Positions 45,737-64,000 of a stretch of DNA of 64,000 nt are shown here, in pieces. This DNA is from Sphagnum compactum (Eukaryota > Bryophyta > Sphagnopsida > Sphagnales). Where the stretch lies: positions 3,579,577 through 3,643,576 of the forward strand of contig OZ234499.1 in assembly GCA_965153455.1 (NCBI GenBank). Direction: 5' to 3'. Positions within the stretch are counted from its first letter, which is position 1. The number at the start of each line of letters is the position of its first letter. A program made the translations under genes and the position numbers. Below the pieces are notes generated by a model. It saw only the letters and a program-made list of their open reading frames with translations. It searched no databases and had not been told where the DNA came from.

Positions 45737-45830
45737 GGTTGGGAAGGGCCAGAGTGAACCAATAGCCACCAGCACACCATAAGGGATGGATGAATGGATG
45801 GATGGATGGATGGATGGTGGGTTGCACATG
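45737..45830 (+). repeat. GGAT-core dispersed repeat, copy 3
   Basis: AGTGAACCAATAGCCACCAG then CACACCATAAGG, followed by about eight GGAT/GAAT units and GGTGGGTTGC. The head is nearly identical to copy 1 (27455), including the preceding GGGCCAG. The tail is not seen, so this copy is truncated after the core. Confidence 0.7.
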
Positions 45831-47499
45831 TAACTTTTATGAGTCAAAACATTGACCAAAATGTAAAGTTGTGAGCATTGAGAGCTCAAAGTGAACTTGT
45901 GAATCATCATAAAATGACACCTATCATTCATTTTTATGAGAACGTGTGTTTAATTTAAAGTTCCTGATGAAGTTCACTACAACAAAGCCAACACAACCAT
46001 AAATTCATCAATTAATTACTTATAGTTTTTCAACCTAGTTGCAGCTCTCCAATGAAAAGTGCATGTCCATGTAACAACAAACATAATCTGATTTCAGGGA
46101 CTTTCCATTACATTGCCATTGTAGCCAAAAAGGAGACAACAAGAAATCTCCGCATAGAGTAATGACGCATATAAATTCCACACATAAATGCCATGTTCAT
46201 TAGAATCAGAAATACAGATGCAACCTTGAAGCATTTGGCCTTAGTTTAACACATTGCTCCAAACAAGTTGGCTTAGATCCTTCATGGAATTCTCTCGTAG
46301 CCCATTGTGGATCATCAGGCTTGATAAATAACATTGTCACACATCCTTAAATGTTAAGAAGATCCCTTTGAAAACAAGTCAAAAGATTCAAAATTTCCAA
46401 CATTTGATATTCTCCCCCATCTTTACATAAAACCTACCACTCAAGAGTCCCAAATGTGCTACACTTAACTTTTCTTTAATGCAGAGTGATGCCCATCTTT
46501 CCAAAACGATTGCCTTAAACTCTTACCATCACATATTAGCAACACCGATTTTAAGGGCCCCAACCACCATCACACCTTCAAAAGAAAAACTCGACAATGA
46601 ATAAGAACTAGAATCAAACACCACCCATTAGAAGCTGACATGAGACAAAACTCCTTCAACACATGAATGCAGTGTTGCCAATAGGCACCTGAAACATACA
46701 ACACACAACAAAACAAACCAAACTATTCAAGAAAATTGAACACTTTCCTTCCTTAACCCTTTTATTAATCATGTTCACACCACCCTGGAATTTTTTCTCG
46801 CAGCAAAACTTCATTTTCCTCCAAAAGCAACTTGCCGAAAGTTAGGATATTTTCTGTTATTTCATCAGCTCTTTATCCATCCAGTACTCTCCTTTTAGGT
46901 CACACCACTATCACAATATACTCTCTGTAACTCTGACCAACACAAAAGCCAATGGAAGGAGACTCTTAAGAAAGATGGTTGCCATAGTTGTACCATGATC
47001 CATGTTATACAGGTGTTTTGGATTGATGTTTCTACCGTAGGAGATTCTTAATTGTATGCCAGTTGCCAAGTGAGGAATTATGGGTGCTCACATTAAATGG
47101 ATGATCTGATGGACTTGATGATGTCCAACGAAGTTACTCAATGATGTCGTTATTCGGATAGTACCCATTGCAACTGCATGGCAGCTGGTTATATATTTGT
47201 GTATAGAAAGTACTTACTACCTTTGAATTGAAGGAATGGGTGTCTGTAGTAGCAGTTCAGTAACTTGTTCATAAAACATTGAGCAATTGAAAGTTATGAG
47301 CTCTGGATATGTACAACAATCTGTCTTTTTGCCCATTGAATGGTATCAGTTGGGGGAGCAGCTTGTAAGAGCTTTGCACTTTCATTTTTGCATAGCTTTT
47401 ACTATAATTATTGTTAACAGATGAATCTCATGGTTCGTTGGGACACTTTTTTGAAATAACGATGAATGGTGCTGAATGTTGATTTTGTAGCCTTGAAGT

Positions 47500-47530
<31 letters not shown>

Positions 47531-50500
47531 GCATGAATTTACCTTACTTCCGTAACACTGAAAGGTTGCTGCTGGCTGGTGAAACAGATCTTGGTTGCCA
47601 TCAATGTTAGATCTACCATAATTCTTCAATGCATGATTTTATGTTTCTCAAAACTTTGAATGTGGAAGCATTCAGAGTGCCCACCCACAGCCCCTACTTT
47701 GGCCTCTATCACTATTTATCACATCTATGATACACTGGTACTCATTCCCCCATCTCTACCCATAAACATGAAAAAGTGGATAGCATAAAATGAGAGACTA
47801 TTTAAATGTAACCATGTTGCCCGATCATTATGGCTGGATTATGAAAAAAATGAAAGTAAAATTGCCCTTACGGCTGGCTGATGAAGAAAAATAAAAATTC
47901 TTCTTTTGCCCTTGTTGGAGGGTATTGTATCTTGGGCATATTTATAAGCCCAAATGGAGTTTCACCTTATATAATTGCTTTACTTCATTGAAAATATAGT
48001 GTACAAGCCATTTTACAATCGTGGGTGGGGTTGCTTCTCATACCATATGCCCTTGTTAGATTAAACATAAGTTAATTCAGAAATGAGATGTTGAAAATTT
48101 CCAGTTGTTGAATTTGAAAAAAAAATCCAAATGTGAAAAATAAAATTTTTCTGTATTCAAACAAAAGACTCGATGCCTCGAAGTGTCACTGAAATCATAA
48201 TACAAATATTTGTAGACATAGGAAATTTTAGAAAACTGTCATGAAATTGGATTTGAAAATGAGTACATACAATGGATTCTAACGATCATGAAATGAAATT
48301 ATGAATTAAACTACAATGCACATTGCCATAAGTCCTGCATGTGGTATTAAAACAAAAAGAAATGTGATGAATCTAGTACGATTAAAATCATAATAAAAGT
48401 ACTTGAAATGACAAAGAAAGGACTCCACAGTAGAAAATCACACCGTAATATTAGTGGTTTGTTACATCATCGGGAGGAACGTTGAGGAACGGAGATGATT
48501 AAACACCCCCCCCATGAAGCTTTTTGCAGGGATCTTAGAAAACGGTGCATCATGACCAGTTTTGTTGCGAGGTGTGACTAGAAACTTAAAAGATTAAACA
48601 AAAAAAAAAACTCGAATGCAATTCTTGCAAACAACATGGAAATCAGCTTATTAATAATAACTAGATCCTATTTCTTTACATGATGAGTTCCAAACTCATT
48701 AGGAACTTGCTGAACATGTTAAACTTTTTGTTCTGCATAGAACATTAAAACATGAATGACTCGTAGGATGCAAAACATGGTTCATGGGGGAGTGTATAAC
48801 CTTCTTCTGGTCGAGGAACACTGAAGAAGAAGAGTGATTGCTGGAAGTACACTGAACACAAAGTGACAAAAAAATATGAAGTGTCGTGGGTTGAAAGAAA
48901 AAAACCCTATTTTGAGATGACCAATGCTTCCATGGCCTAAACTTAATTCAGTTCACCACTGCAGTGTCAGATCTGACCTTCAATTACTGAAGAGGTTTTG
49001 CTTTGCCCTGGTGCTAGTAAATCCGACCTTCTTTGCCATTAATTTCAGAGCTACCCACATTCTTCTATGCAGGAATTCTGCCCTGCAATTTTGGCTCATC
49101 ATTTGCTCTAGAAATTTTCTTCTTCCTAGTTGGGTATAACCCGGACAATTTCCTGTTGCAGCTACATCCTGCATCAATGAGATCAGAGCAAGCAACACAT
49201 GTGTGCCACTGTGCTTCCCACCCAGCACTGCAACAATACTAGATCAAGCCAAGTGGCAAGGTGATCATGGAAATGTCAAGTCATATGCTGCAGCAGCACT
49301 TCATGAGTGAAAAAACATATTTTTTCTTCATTCTACAGACTGCAATCTACTTCAGCAATTTGGTGAACATTTTTTTTTCCAGAAACTGACCTCTCTGTGG
49401 TCTTGGGATTAAAGAGTATGGTATCAGTTTTCTTTTGTTTTAACGATCATTACAGTTTTAGTGAATTTTTTTCTTGATTAAGCATGAATGAAGGAGGGAA
49501 TCTAGTTTGCCCAATTCATGGGTTAGTTGCAGGATGCCTTGTAGTGAGCATGAAGGATGTCAGGTTGAATTCTTGTCAATCTCAAAACCCAATAAAAAAC
49601 TTTCACCACTAAAGAATGTGGGTTTTCTCACAAATGTAGTATGTGTCATTACCTAATGTCAAATTGCTATTTTAATGTCATATATGTCACAATAAACACC
49701 ACATATTGTGCATTGTAATGAATGAAACACACAAAGTGTACCTCACACATGTGTCATGAGACAAGTACTGGTCAACTGAAAAGGATGCCAGATTCAAAGC
49801 TTGCCAATCACAAAACCATAAATAAATGAATAGAATTACAAATTATGTTTGCTTGATTAGGGGTGAAGCAAGGAGGGAATTGAGTTGCCGACTTCATGCC
49901 AGATTCAAAACTTGTTAATCTCCAAACCCAAAAAGTAGCAGCAGTCTTGCTGAGAGTATGAAGTCTACACACATCTTTTGTCTACCCATTGAAATTATTT
50001 ACCAAATCAAATTGCCCAAGATATAAGGTAGACCGACCCATCATCGATCATCTGCTTATGATCGAACACTTATTTATATCTTCATCGTATGTGTTTCATT
50101 TTGAGTGATTTAAAATGTTATGGTAGCACTGCCTCATGCTTTAGAATTCATCTTTGAAGTGTAGAGGAAAAAGAATAATGAAAAAATAACAAGAAGAAAA
50201 ATAAGCTTTTCAACTTACAAAGCATGTTTTTGTTTCTTTCTTTTGGACCCCTCATGCTTTCAAATCCCATAACTTTTTAATTTCTTATTCATTTTAAATG
50301 ATTTAAAATGCTATAGAAGTGCCACCTGGAGTTCTACAAATAATCTTTGAACTCTAATAATAAATGAGCAACATACAAAGAATTTTTTGGATGTTTGAGA
50401 ACCAGACTTTGTAATGTTTGGTGATTTGTTTTTTTGAGTTTTTGACTCCCTTTATTTTGTGAGGACCATAACTTTCTCATTTCTAATCCATTTTTGACGA

Positions 50501-52661
50501 TTGTTAGTATGTCAGATGATCAAGAGGAGGGGTTCTGGTTTTGTTTGGACACCAGAAACAACGGAGTCCTCCCCTTCGATGCAGCCTGCCCTGAGCACTT
50601 AAGTGTTTGGTCACCGGCAAGTCTACCCTATGTTCATGGGAAGACTACAGAACAAAGCAAGATTTCTGAAGATTCATAGCTGACCAATTCACCAAGACAA
50701 CTCCACCACTGTTACATATAGTTTCACTGCTCGTACCTGTACAACTACTATAATTACTCCTGAGCCTTGTTGTCCATTAAATTTGAGCTTCAGCATTTCA
50801 TACCCAGATTTTTAAAAAATTCCTTCACTTTGCGGATACCACTGAAAGAGGGGTTTGGGTGTGAAAGGAGGCCCAAAGACAAGGTGAAGACTGGGTGACT
50901 TTCAGGGTATATAATTCTGATAAGTCACTAATTTCAACTGGAAATGAACCTGTTTTGAGGTTTTGTTTTTAGGGTTTAGGGAAAGCCAAAATGTGGCTCC
51001 TGCACTGTTGAGTTGATTTGAAGAGATCGTAACGCCCACTGGAGCAACTAGAGTACATTTGTAAGGAAATGTGCCCACATTAGAATGGAAGCTCTGGGTT
51101 TGAAAATTGAAAATGCAGATGACAATGTCAGTTGGGGGGACACGAAGAGTTTTGTCATTATTTCTTCTTCTTTGTTTGGAGAGCAATCAAATTGACGTTC
51201 CTCATAGATAAACTGACTACATATTTTTGAAGAAAATATGTTTTCTAAACACGAATGTTAGATATTGCATAAAAGTCTTTTGTTTTTGGTGACATCCAGA
51301 AAATTGATCAATGATATAAGTATTCATTCAGCTCTTGTCATATCCTTTTTTGGGTTGTGGGGGGCATTTGTATTGTTATGCTTTCTCTCTTGATCCACAC
51401 AATTCCTGGACTTACAATCCAAGTAAATTTTCTACATTGCAGCTTCAAGCAAGCTACAAACTTTTCTTCTTGGTAGCTCAATCATGTCCTTTGATAGTCA
51501 AATGCTTGTAAGTCACTCAACACTCAGTACCATCCAGGCTCCAGATCCCAACTGGGTTAAGATCTTGGGTTGTAAGAGGGCACAGAAGAAGGATGGTTCT
51601 TCTTCCTCCACACAGGCCCTCTGCCAATTTCAGTCTCATTATTAACCCATTCTGATATGAATATCATGCAAAGGTTTCAGCCAAGGTTTTGTGTGTTTTG
51701 GTATACCCTAGTTAGTACCTTTGCCGCTTCCGCATAAATTAAATTATTTTTTAATTTGTCAAAAAAATTATAAATTAATTTTTAATATGTCAAAATTTCT
51801 AAAAATTTTAAGTCACAAGAGTTTGATCATCCGGCCATGTCGAGCGGAAAATTTAGGAATGTTCCCCACCTATGGGCATACTTAAAATCGTAAGGTTGAG
51901 TGAAAATATATATTTGATGTTCAAACTTCAAAAGTTTGCCCATGGACGTGCATCTGTGAACTTTATGCTTTTTGTAAGGCTCACTTTAGTGAGCTTTTTT
52001 TTCTTAATGAAACTCGTGCTGGGTATCATGGGATTTTTCTTTTTAAAAAACGATCTGGTTTTGCCATGAAGTAAAGCTCTCGAGCCGAGGCTTCACCCTT
52101 GTTCTACATACTTGGGTATGGTATATATATTGAGCATGAAATTCTCTTATGTTTTGTGGGTATGTATGTGTCAAGTTTAGTAAAGCTCTAACGCAATTAG
52201 GGTTTTGTGTTGTTGACAAGTGATAAGAGTTGTGCTCCACCATGTACTCTCCAATGGAACAATTCCTTTCAACTTGTAGGCTAGAATCCTACACCATTTC
52301 TTGAGACATATTTTGTATTAATTCCCTTTTTTTTTTCTTTTTTTGGTGGTGCCTCTTTCCTTGCGTTAAATGGTTCTTTGTTGATTTTTTTTCAGTTTAG
52401 ATAGAATATTGATGTGAATAATCTATATGCATATCTTATACTAGCAAGTATAAAATTGCCCTCTTACTCATGTTCATACGTAGGATATCCCAAAACATGT
52501 AAGTTGTTATATAGACTCACCTGCTATGTCTATTTGAAGAACATTTGAATATTCATGTTTTTACCCAGTGTCCAAATTGAAAAAAATCATAATATCAAGA
52601 CCCAATCAATTATTTATTTATTTATTTATTTAATACCCAATTGGTATGTTAAAATGGACAC
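45831..52661. other. Long spacer, no gene seen
   Basis: No supportable gene in almost 7 kb. Diverged local repeats occur at about 49490-49960 (GGAGGGAAT...GATGCCAGATTCAAA...CTTGTCAATC words) and about 50080-50500 (CATAACTTT...CATTTTAAATGATTTAAAATG words), typical of worn retroelement DNA. A 61-codon plus-strand frame at 50494-50679 is locally GC-richer but has no recognisable domain. Confidence 0.45.
47500..47528. repeat. (CA)n microsatellite, about 14 units
   Basis: Uninterrupted CA dinucleotide run. No gene context. Confidence 0.95.
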
Positions 52662-54052
52662 TAGGTAGGGTTGATTTTGACCTTTTAATTCATGTGATTG
52701 CTTAATTTTTAATTATATTACCGAATTTCTATGGAAGGAAAAACTTGTCATTTCTTGGTTCTTTTGTCAAGCTATATAACTTGCCTCCTCTCCCATTGGA
52801 CATTGGAACCAATGTTGTTGACAAACTTCTAAATTATAGTGCACAATTGCTAATATTTGTTCTTTCATGGTTTTAACAAACAAACTTTTGTTGGTGTAAA
52901 CATTTCCTAGATGACAACACTCATTCATTTAGCCATCCTTCATCTATCTTCTAATGTACAACCCGCCCAAGTATCGCAACTCTTTGGGTGGTACCTCCGA
53001 CCTTTGGAGAACACTAGTTCTATTTTCGTGTGCTTGGCCATATTGACACTTTCCTCAAATGTCCTTCACACTTTAAAGACCTTAATAAGAGCATAATGTT
53101 CAAATTTACTAACACATCATTGACAAGTTATTACTTGCTTTCCTTCTAGTAAAATCCTTGGAACTGAGGACCATCCACAAGATAAGATGTTTGGGCTATG
53201 TTTGGGCTTAACATGGTGTTGGACAATTGTTCTCATAACCTTTACATTCGAGCTAATCAAGGATTGTACCCTGGTTAGTGAAACTTACACGTGCATAAGT
53301 TATCTTGTTATCACATCACTTTGTAATTGAACGCCAAAGCCAAGAATTTTTCATCAGTTAAACAGAGTGTGTGGAGGAGTGAGTGTATTCTTTCTCTTAC
53401 AAAAAATTAACTGCGCACTCCTTAAAACCCTAAATCAAGCTTTTCCCTTTGTATTTTGGGGAACTTGAGGAATTATCGTAGTACCTTGGCCATTTCAACA
53501 CATGTTTGTCGAATAACTAATTAATTTTGAAACATTCATTTCAACAAATGAAATGAAATATTTGTAAATATTCACAATTTTCCTTCACAATATTATAATT
53601 TTTGAAAATTTCAACATTTCTGAAAATAATATGATTAATGTTAAACTGGCCAAGGTACTAAGGTATAATCTTCCAAAAGGTTACAGGAAGGTTAGGTGTT
53701 TGTAAAGATCCTGACATAAAGGTGTAAGGAAGGTTCCTCCATTTGTAAAAGACCTTAAAAGGAACTTTCTAAAGAACTTAAAATGACAAATGTCACTTTT
53801 TAGTGATTCACAAGTTGACGCAGAGTTGTGTAACTCCATGATTGGTCAATGACTTGTGAGGTGAATTTGAGGATTGCTAGATGGAACAAATGTAATGAAA
53901 AGCTGTTGTTGAAGGCAGAATTTATAATCACAATGGCCAAATTGAAAAAGGCCCTTGTTTTTTACACAGAAATGGAGCTTTACTCAATATGGAAGTTTTC
54001 ACCGTACTTTACTAATTATGATTGTTTTCCTTTCCTAGTAGAAATTTTCCAT
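52662..54052 (+). repeat. Long inverted repeat, copy B (gypsy 5' section)
   Basis: Inverted copy of 38471-39978. It begins TAGGTAGGGTTGATTTTGAC, the same outer border as copy A, and stops in the reverse-transcriptase N-terminal area, where copy A continues into pol. It contains the same nested MITE. The 73-codon frame at 53849-54070 belongs to the element, not to a host gene. Confidence 0.9.
53476..53663. mobile_element. MITE-like element nested in copy B (TA-flanked)
   Basis: Same element as at 38881-39079 in inverse orientation, 188 bp, with TA at 53474-53475 and 53664-53665. Its presence at the same relative place in both copies means it inserted before the host retroelement was copied. 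Confidence 0.7.
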
Positions 54053-54546
54053 TTTAAAAAAAGAAATTAGGAAAATTTCGTTTTCCTTGTCAAATTTTGC
54101 TAATTTTTAGAAAATTGTCAAAATTTTGATACATAAAACAAAAAAAAAACATTGCTTCCCCATGCATTCAACAATGCACCACATAGTGTTACGACTACAC
54201 CATACCCATGCATCCTATGATTCATGCTAAAGACATGTGATATGCTCGTTTACCTGAAATCAATACCTAATGACCCTAAAGCAAAGAAAATTTGGATCTG
54301 AAAGCCAAGAAAGAGACAAGTTGTACAAGACAAAAAGGGCATTTGTGGGGTTTGTGGGGCAACAATCATAATCTTTCTCTTGCATAAGGTTTAACTATGA
54401 ACTACATAAAACTTGGGATTATTTCACCATGATACCCATGCACTTTATGCTAGGTTTTGTATTAAAAGAGACGTGTGATTGTAGTTTATAGATAAAAGCA
54501 TGAATAGGGTAGCTCACTTTTGACATTGAAAAAAATCCACATCTTA

Positions 54547-54693
54547 TGTTAGTTAATTTTTTTTGAAATTATGATAATCGTTAAATTATAAATCCTATAA
54601 TTGACCAAAAACATGAATCTTAAAATGTTAGTTAATTTTTTTGAAATTATGATAATCGTTAAATTATAAAACCAAAAACATGAATCTTAAAAT
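54547..54693. repeat. Recent tandem duplication, period 79 bp
   Basis: Unit 1 54547-54625 and unit 2 54626-54693 are almost identical (TGTTAGTTAATTTT...GAAATTATGATAATCGTTAA...AAAACATGAATCTTAAAA). The second lacks about 11 internal bases. The duplication is young compared with the surrounding decay. Confidence 0.85.
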
Positions 54694-55641
54694 TTTTGGG
54701 CAAACCCAATATGAGAGAAATTTGAGACCCAATTAGGAACATCTTGACAAACAACTTGGGAACTTGATGGGAACACATTGAGAACAATGAAGCTGAAAAG
54801 CTTAAATGCACTCATTGTTGTTGTTGTTGTTGTGTTGGAATTGATTTCTAGAATGAACTTTGCAGCAAAGTTCTGTTCTGTTGTGAGATTTTTTTAACTT
54901 TTTTTTTTTTGGGTGTGTGTTTTTGCTTGAGTTCTGAGGAGTGAGCTGCTTGCATAATATTTTTTTTGTTGGGTTGAAGAGTTTGTAAAGAGTTTTGTAA
55001 GAGTTTGGAATTCTGATTTATTGGGTGGTTGTTGTAGCTCTTTTTGTTGCCAATCTGTTTGTACAGGTTTGGGCTTTGAGCTTTGGTTTCTCATCACTCT
55101 GTGTTTTTTTGTGGAGTGAAACTGGTTTTGTCAATCAAGGACTTGAGGAGCTTTAGAGCTCGGGTATCATCATCAGCCTCAGTATCAACTCTGCTGAATT
55201 TTCTCATTGCTGTTTGTGCTTTCTGGGAGCAAGTTTCAATCAACCTACCCTGTTTTGAGAGTTTCATGCATTCGCTGAGTTTGTTGAAGAGCTGGATTGA
55301 TTTTGAGCTTCTGCATGGATCTTGTCCTGGACATTGCTGTTAATTCCAGACACATATATATAGCAGATCCTGTGAACATTGGGATGTGTGTCTGAGCAGT
55401 GTTTTGCAACTTTTATGTTGATGGGTCTCAAGAGTTTCCTTGGCAAGCTCGCCTTCTAAGATTTGGCATTGCAGGAAGAGAATTGAGAATTAGGGTTGAA
55501 TAAAAGAGGCCTGAGCTCTGATAGTTGTTTTCCAAATCTTCACTTGAATAATTCTATAGCCATCATGCTTTTAGATTTAGTTTTGCATAGTAGTGTCTAA
55601 GGAAAAAATTCTTCTTAAGCTTTTCTTCCTCTGGACCTCAG

Positions 55642-55859
55642 GGATACCATTTCGGTGAATTCTCTGATGATTTGTTGGATCTAGAGGACCCACATGAAAC
55701 CATCAAGGACCTACCAAAAACAAGACTCCAAAGTCGGAAAGACACACACATCTATCAAAGTGGAACAGGAGTCCAGACACACATCTATCCTTACAACATA
55801 GTGCAGGAGAGAGGTACCAACAAAGCAGACTTCAATGCCTCCCTTGAATCTGCTGTCTT
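55642..55859 (+). other. Possible orphan exon upstream of the ABCC gene
   Basis: A 218-bp open stretch bounded by a good acceptor (TTCCTCTGGACCTCAG) and a consensus donor (GTAAGT at 55860). The frame in phase 0 reads GYHFGEFSDDLLDLEDPHET, then IYQSGTGVQTHIYPYNI. It resembles real coding sequence in composition, but I do not know the family. It leaves phase 2, and none of the acceptors near 56.07 kb joins it to the ABCC frame in phase. It could be a leader exon, an exon of another gene or a pseudo-exon. Confidence 0.25.
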
Positions 55860-55997
55860 GTAAGTTCCTTTTTCCTTTGTCACCATCACTTGTGAATAAC
55901 ATACACCCATTTCTCCACCCACCTATCCACCCTATGCATCTCTCTGCAGATGAACCCATTGTTTCTGGATATACAAAGAACTTGTTCTCAAGAATGA

Positions 55998-63583
<7,586 letters not shown>

Positions 63584-64000
63584 ATACTAGAAGCTTTCTG
63601 ATCAATGTTGGTGGTGGTCACATTTAACACTGCCCACAAAAACAATTTCGAAATCCAAAATTTCAACCCTCATGAAGAAGCTCATGATGAAGTTTTGAAG
63701 ACTCTTGACATCTTTTTTTTTGCACCCATAATTGAAAAAACACCAAAATTGACCAATGTTTTTTCCTCTGTACAATTCAGTGCAACAAAACATCTGGTTT
63801 CTTACAAGTGTTGTAACTCAGTGAAGCAAGTGATGTTTATGCTTAATCCAGGTTACTTCAGTTTATGAGGCTTAATTGTGAGGACCTGACAACCATGATT
63901 TGGTCCTTTGTGCATGCACTGATTTTTCAAGACAGAGAAAGTAAGATCAACATTTGCATGGCATCAAGTTGAGGCTGATTTGTTTGTGCTTGCAACTATG
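63584..64000 (+). other. 3' flank of the ABCC gene
   Basis: Probably the 3' untranslated region followed by spacer. AT-rich with no further exon seen before the window edge. Confidence 0.5.

Larger units (their letters stand above)
54053..55997. other. Upstream region of the ABCC gene
   Basis: Up to about 54.8 kb AT-rich debris. From about 54.88 kb the plus strand becomes T/G-rich, as in plant leaders and promoters. CTCTCTGCAG/ATG at 55940-55952 looks like an acceptor, but that frame ends at a TGA directly before the ABCC start, so a leader intron is possible. Confidence 0.4.

Noticed and set aside
50494-50679. GC-richer 61-codon plus-strand frame
   Set aside because: No domain, no splice partners, and flanked by retroelement-like repeats; kept only as a note.

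Overview
The window is nuclear DNA of a land plant. Evidence: spliceosomal introns of about 70-500 bp with GT...AG borders, plant-type gene families (LHT amino-acid transporter, plastid N-acetyl-glutamyl-phosphate reductase, plant-style ABCC transporter), a eukaryotic tRNA gene ending in a Pol III T-run, and decayed Ty1/copia and Ty3/gypsy retrotransposons in AT-rich spacers. The compact genes with short introns, separated by long AT-rich spacers, would fit a seed-free plant such as a bryophyte or lycophyte, but that is an inference and I cannot name the species.

Layout. (1) 1-1.3 kb: the 5' end of an LHT-type amino-acid transporter gene on the minus strand, running off the left edge, with its leader and a TATA-like box. 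(2) 1.3-9.6 kb: AT-rich spacer holding a degenerate 5S-rRNA-like sequence (about 2.63-2.72 kb), a hairpin, and an internally deleted minus-strand copia element with LTR, primer-binding site, gag and reverse transcriptase remnants. (3) 9.6-11.3 kb: an intron-less minus-strand gene for a protein with two ubiquitin-like domains. (4) 11.3-20.7 kb: AT-rich spacer with local duplications, palindromes and a 19-base G run. (5) 20.7-24.4 kb: a 13-exon gene for plastid N-acetyl-gamma-glutamyl-phosphate reductase (417 aa). (6) 24.4-29.8 kb: spacer with tRNA-Arg(TCG), a copy of a GGAT-containing dispersed repeat, a 71-76-bp tandem array and a 42-bp minisatellite. (7) 29.8-34.6 kb: a 9-exon gene for a TBCC-domain protein of the TBCCD1 type (645 aa), with one GC-AG intron. 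(8) 34.6-55.6 kb: spacer dominated by a decayed gypsy element (about 37-40 kb) and a second, inverted copy of its 5' section (52.66-54.05 kb). Both copies carry the same nested TA-flanked MITE-like element. (9) 56.0-63.6 kb: a 13-exon gene for a full-length plant ABCC (MRP-type) transporter (about 1,590-1,614 aa).

The host genes look like independent housekeeping or transport genes: arginine synthesis, vacuolar or plasma-membrane export, amino-acid uptake, cytoskeleton or organelle positioning, and a ubiquitin-like protein. Nothing suggests a cluster. I did not find a convincing new biological system. The most unusual structures are in the repeats: the 5S-derived sequence, the inverted retroelement pair with a shared nested MITE, the GGAT-repeat family, and the two tandem arrays in front of TBCCD1. 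Exon borders were placed by hand from reading frame, splice consensus and remembered family sequence. All four spliced or intron-less reading frames stay open with consistent intron phases.
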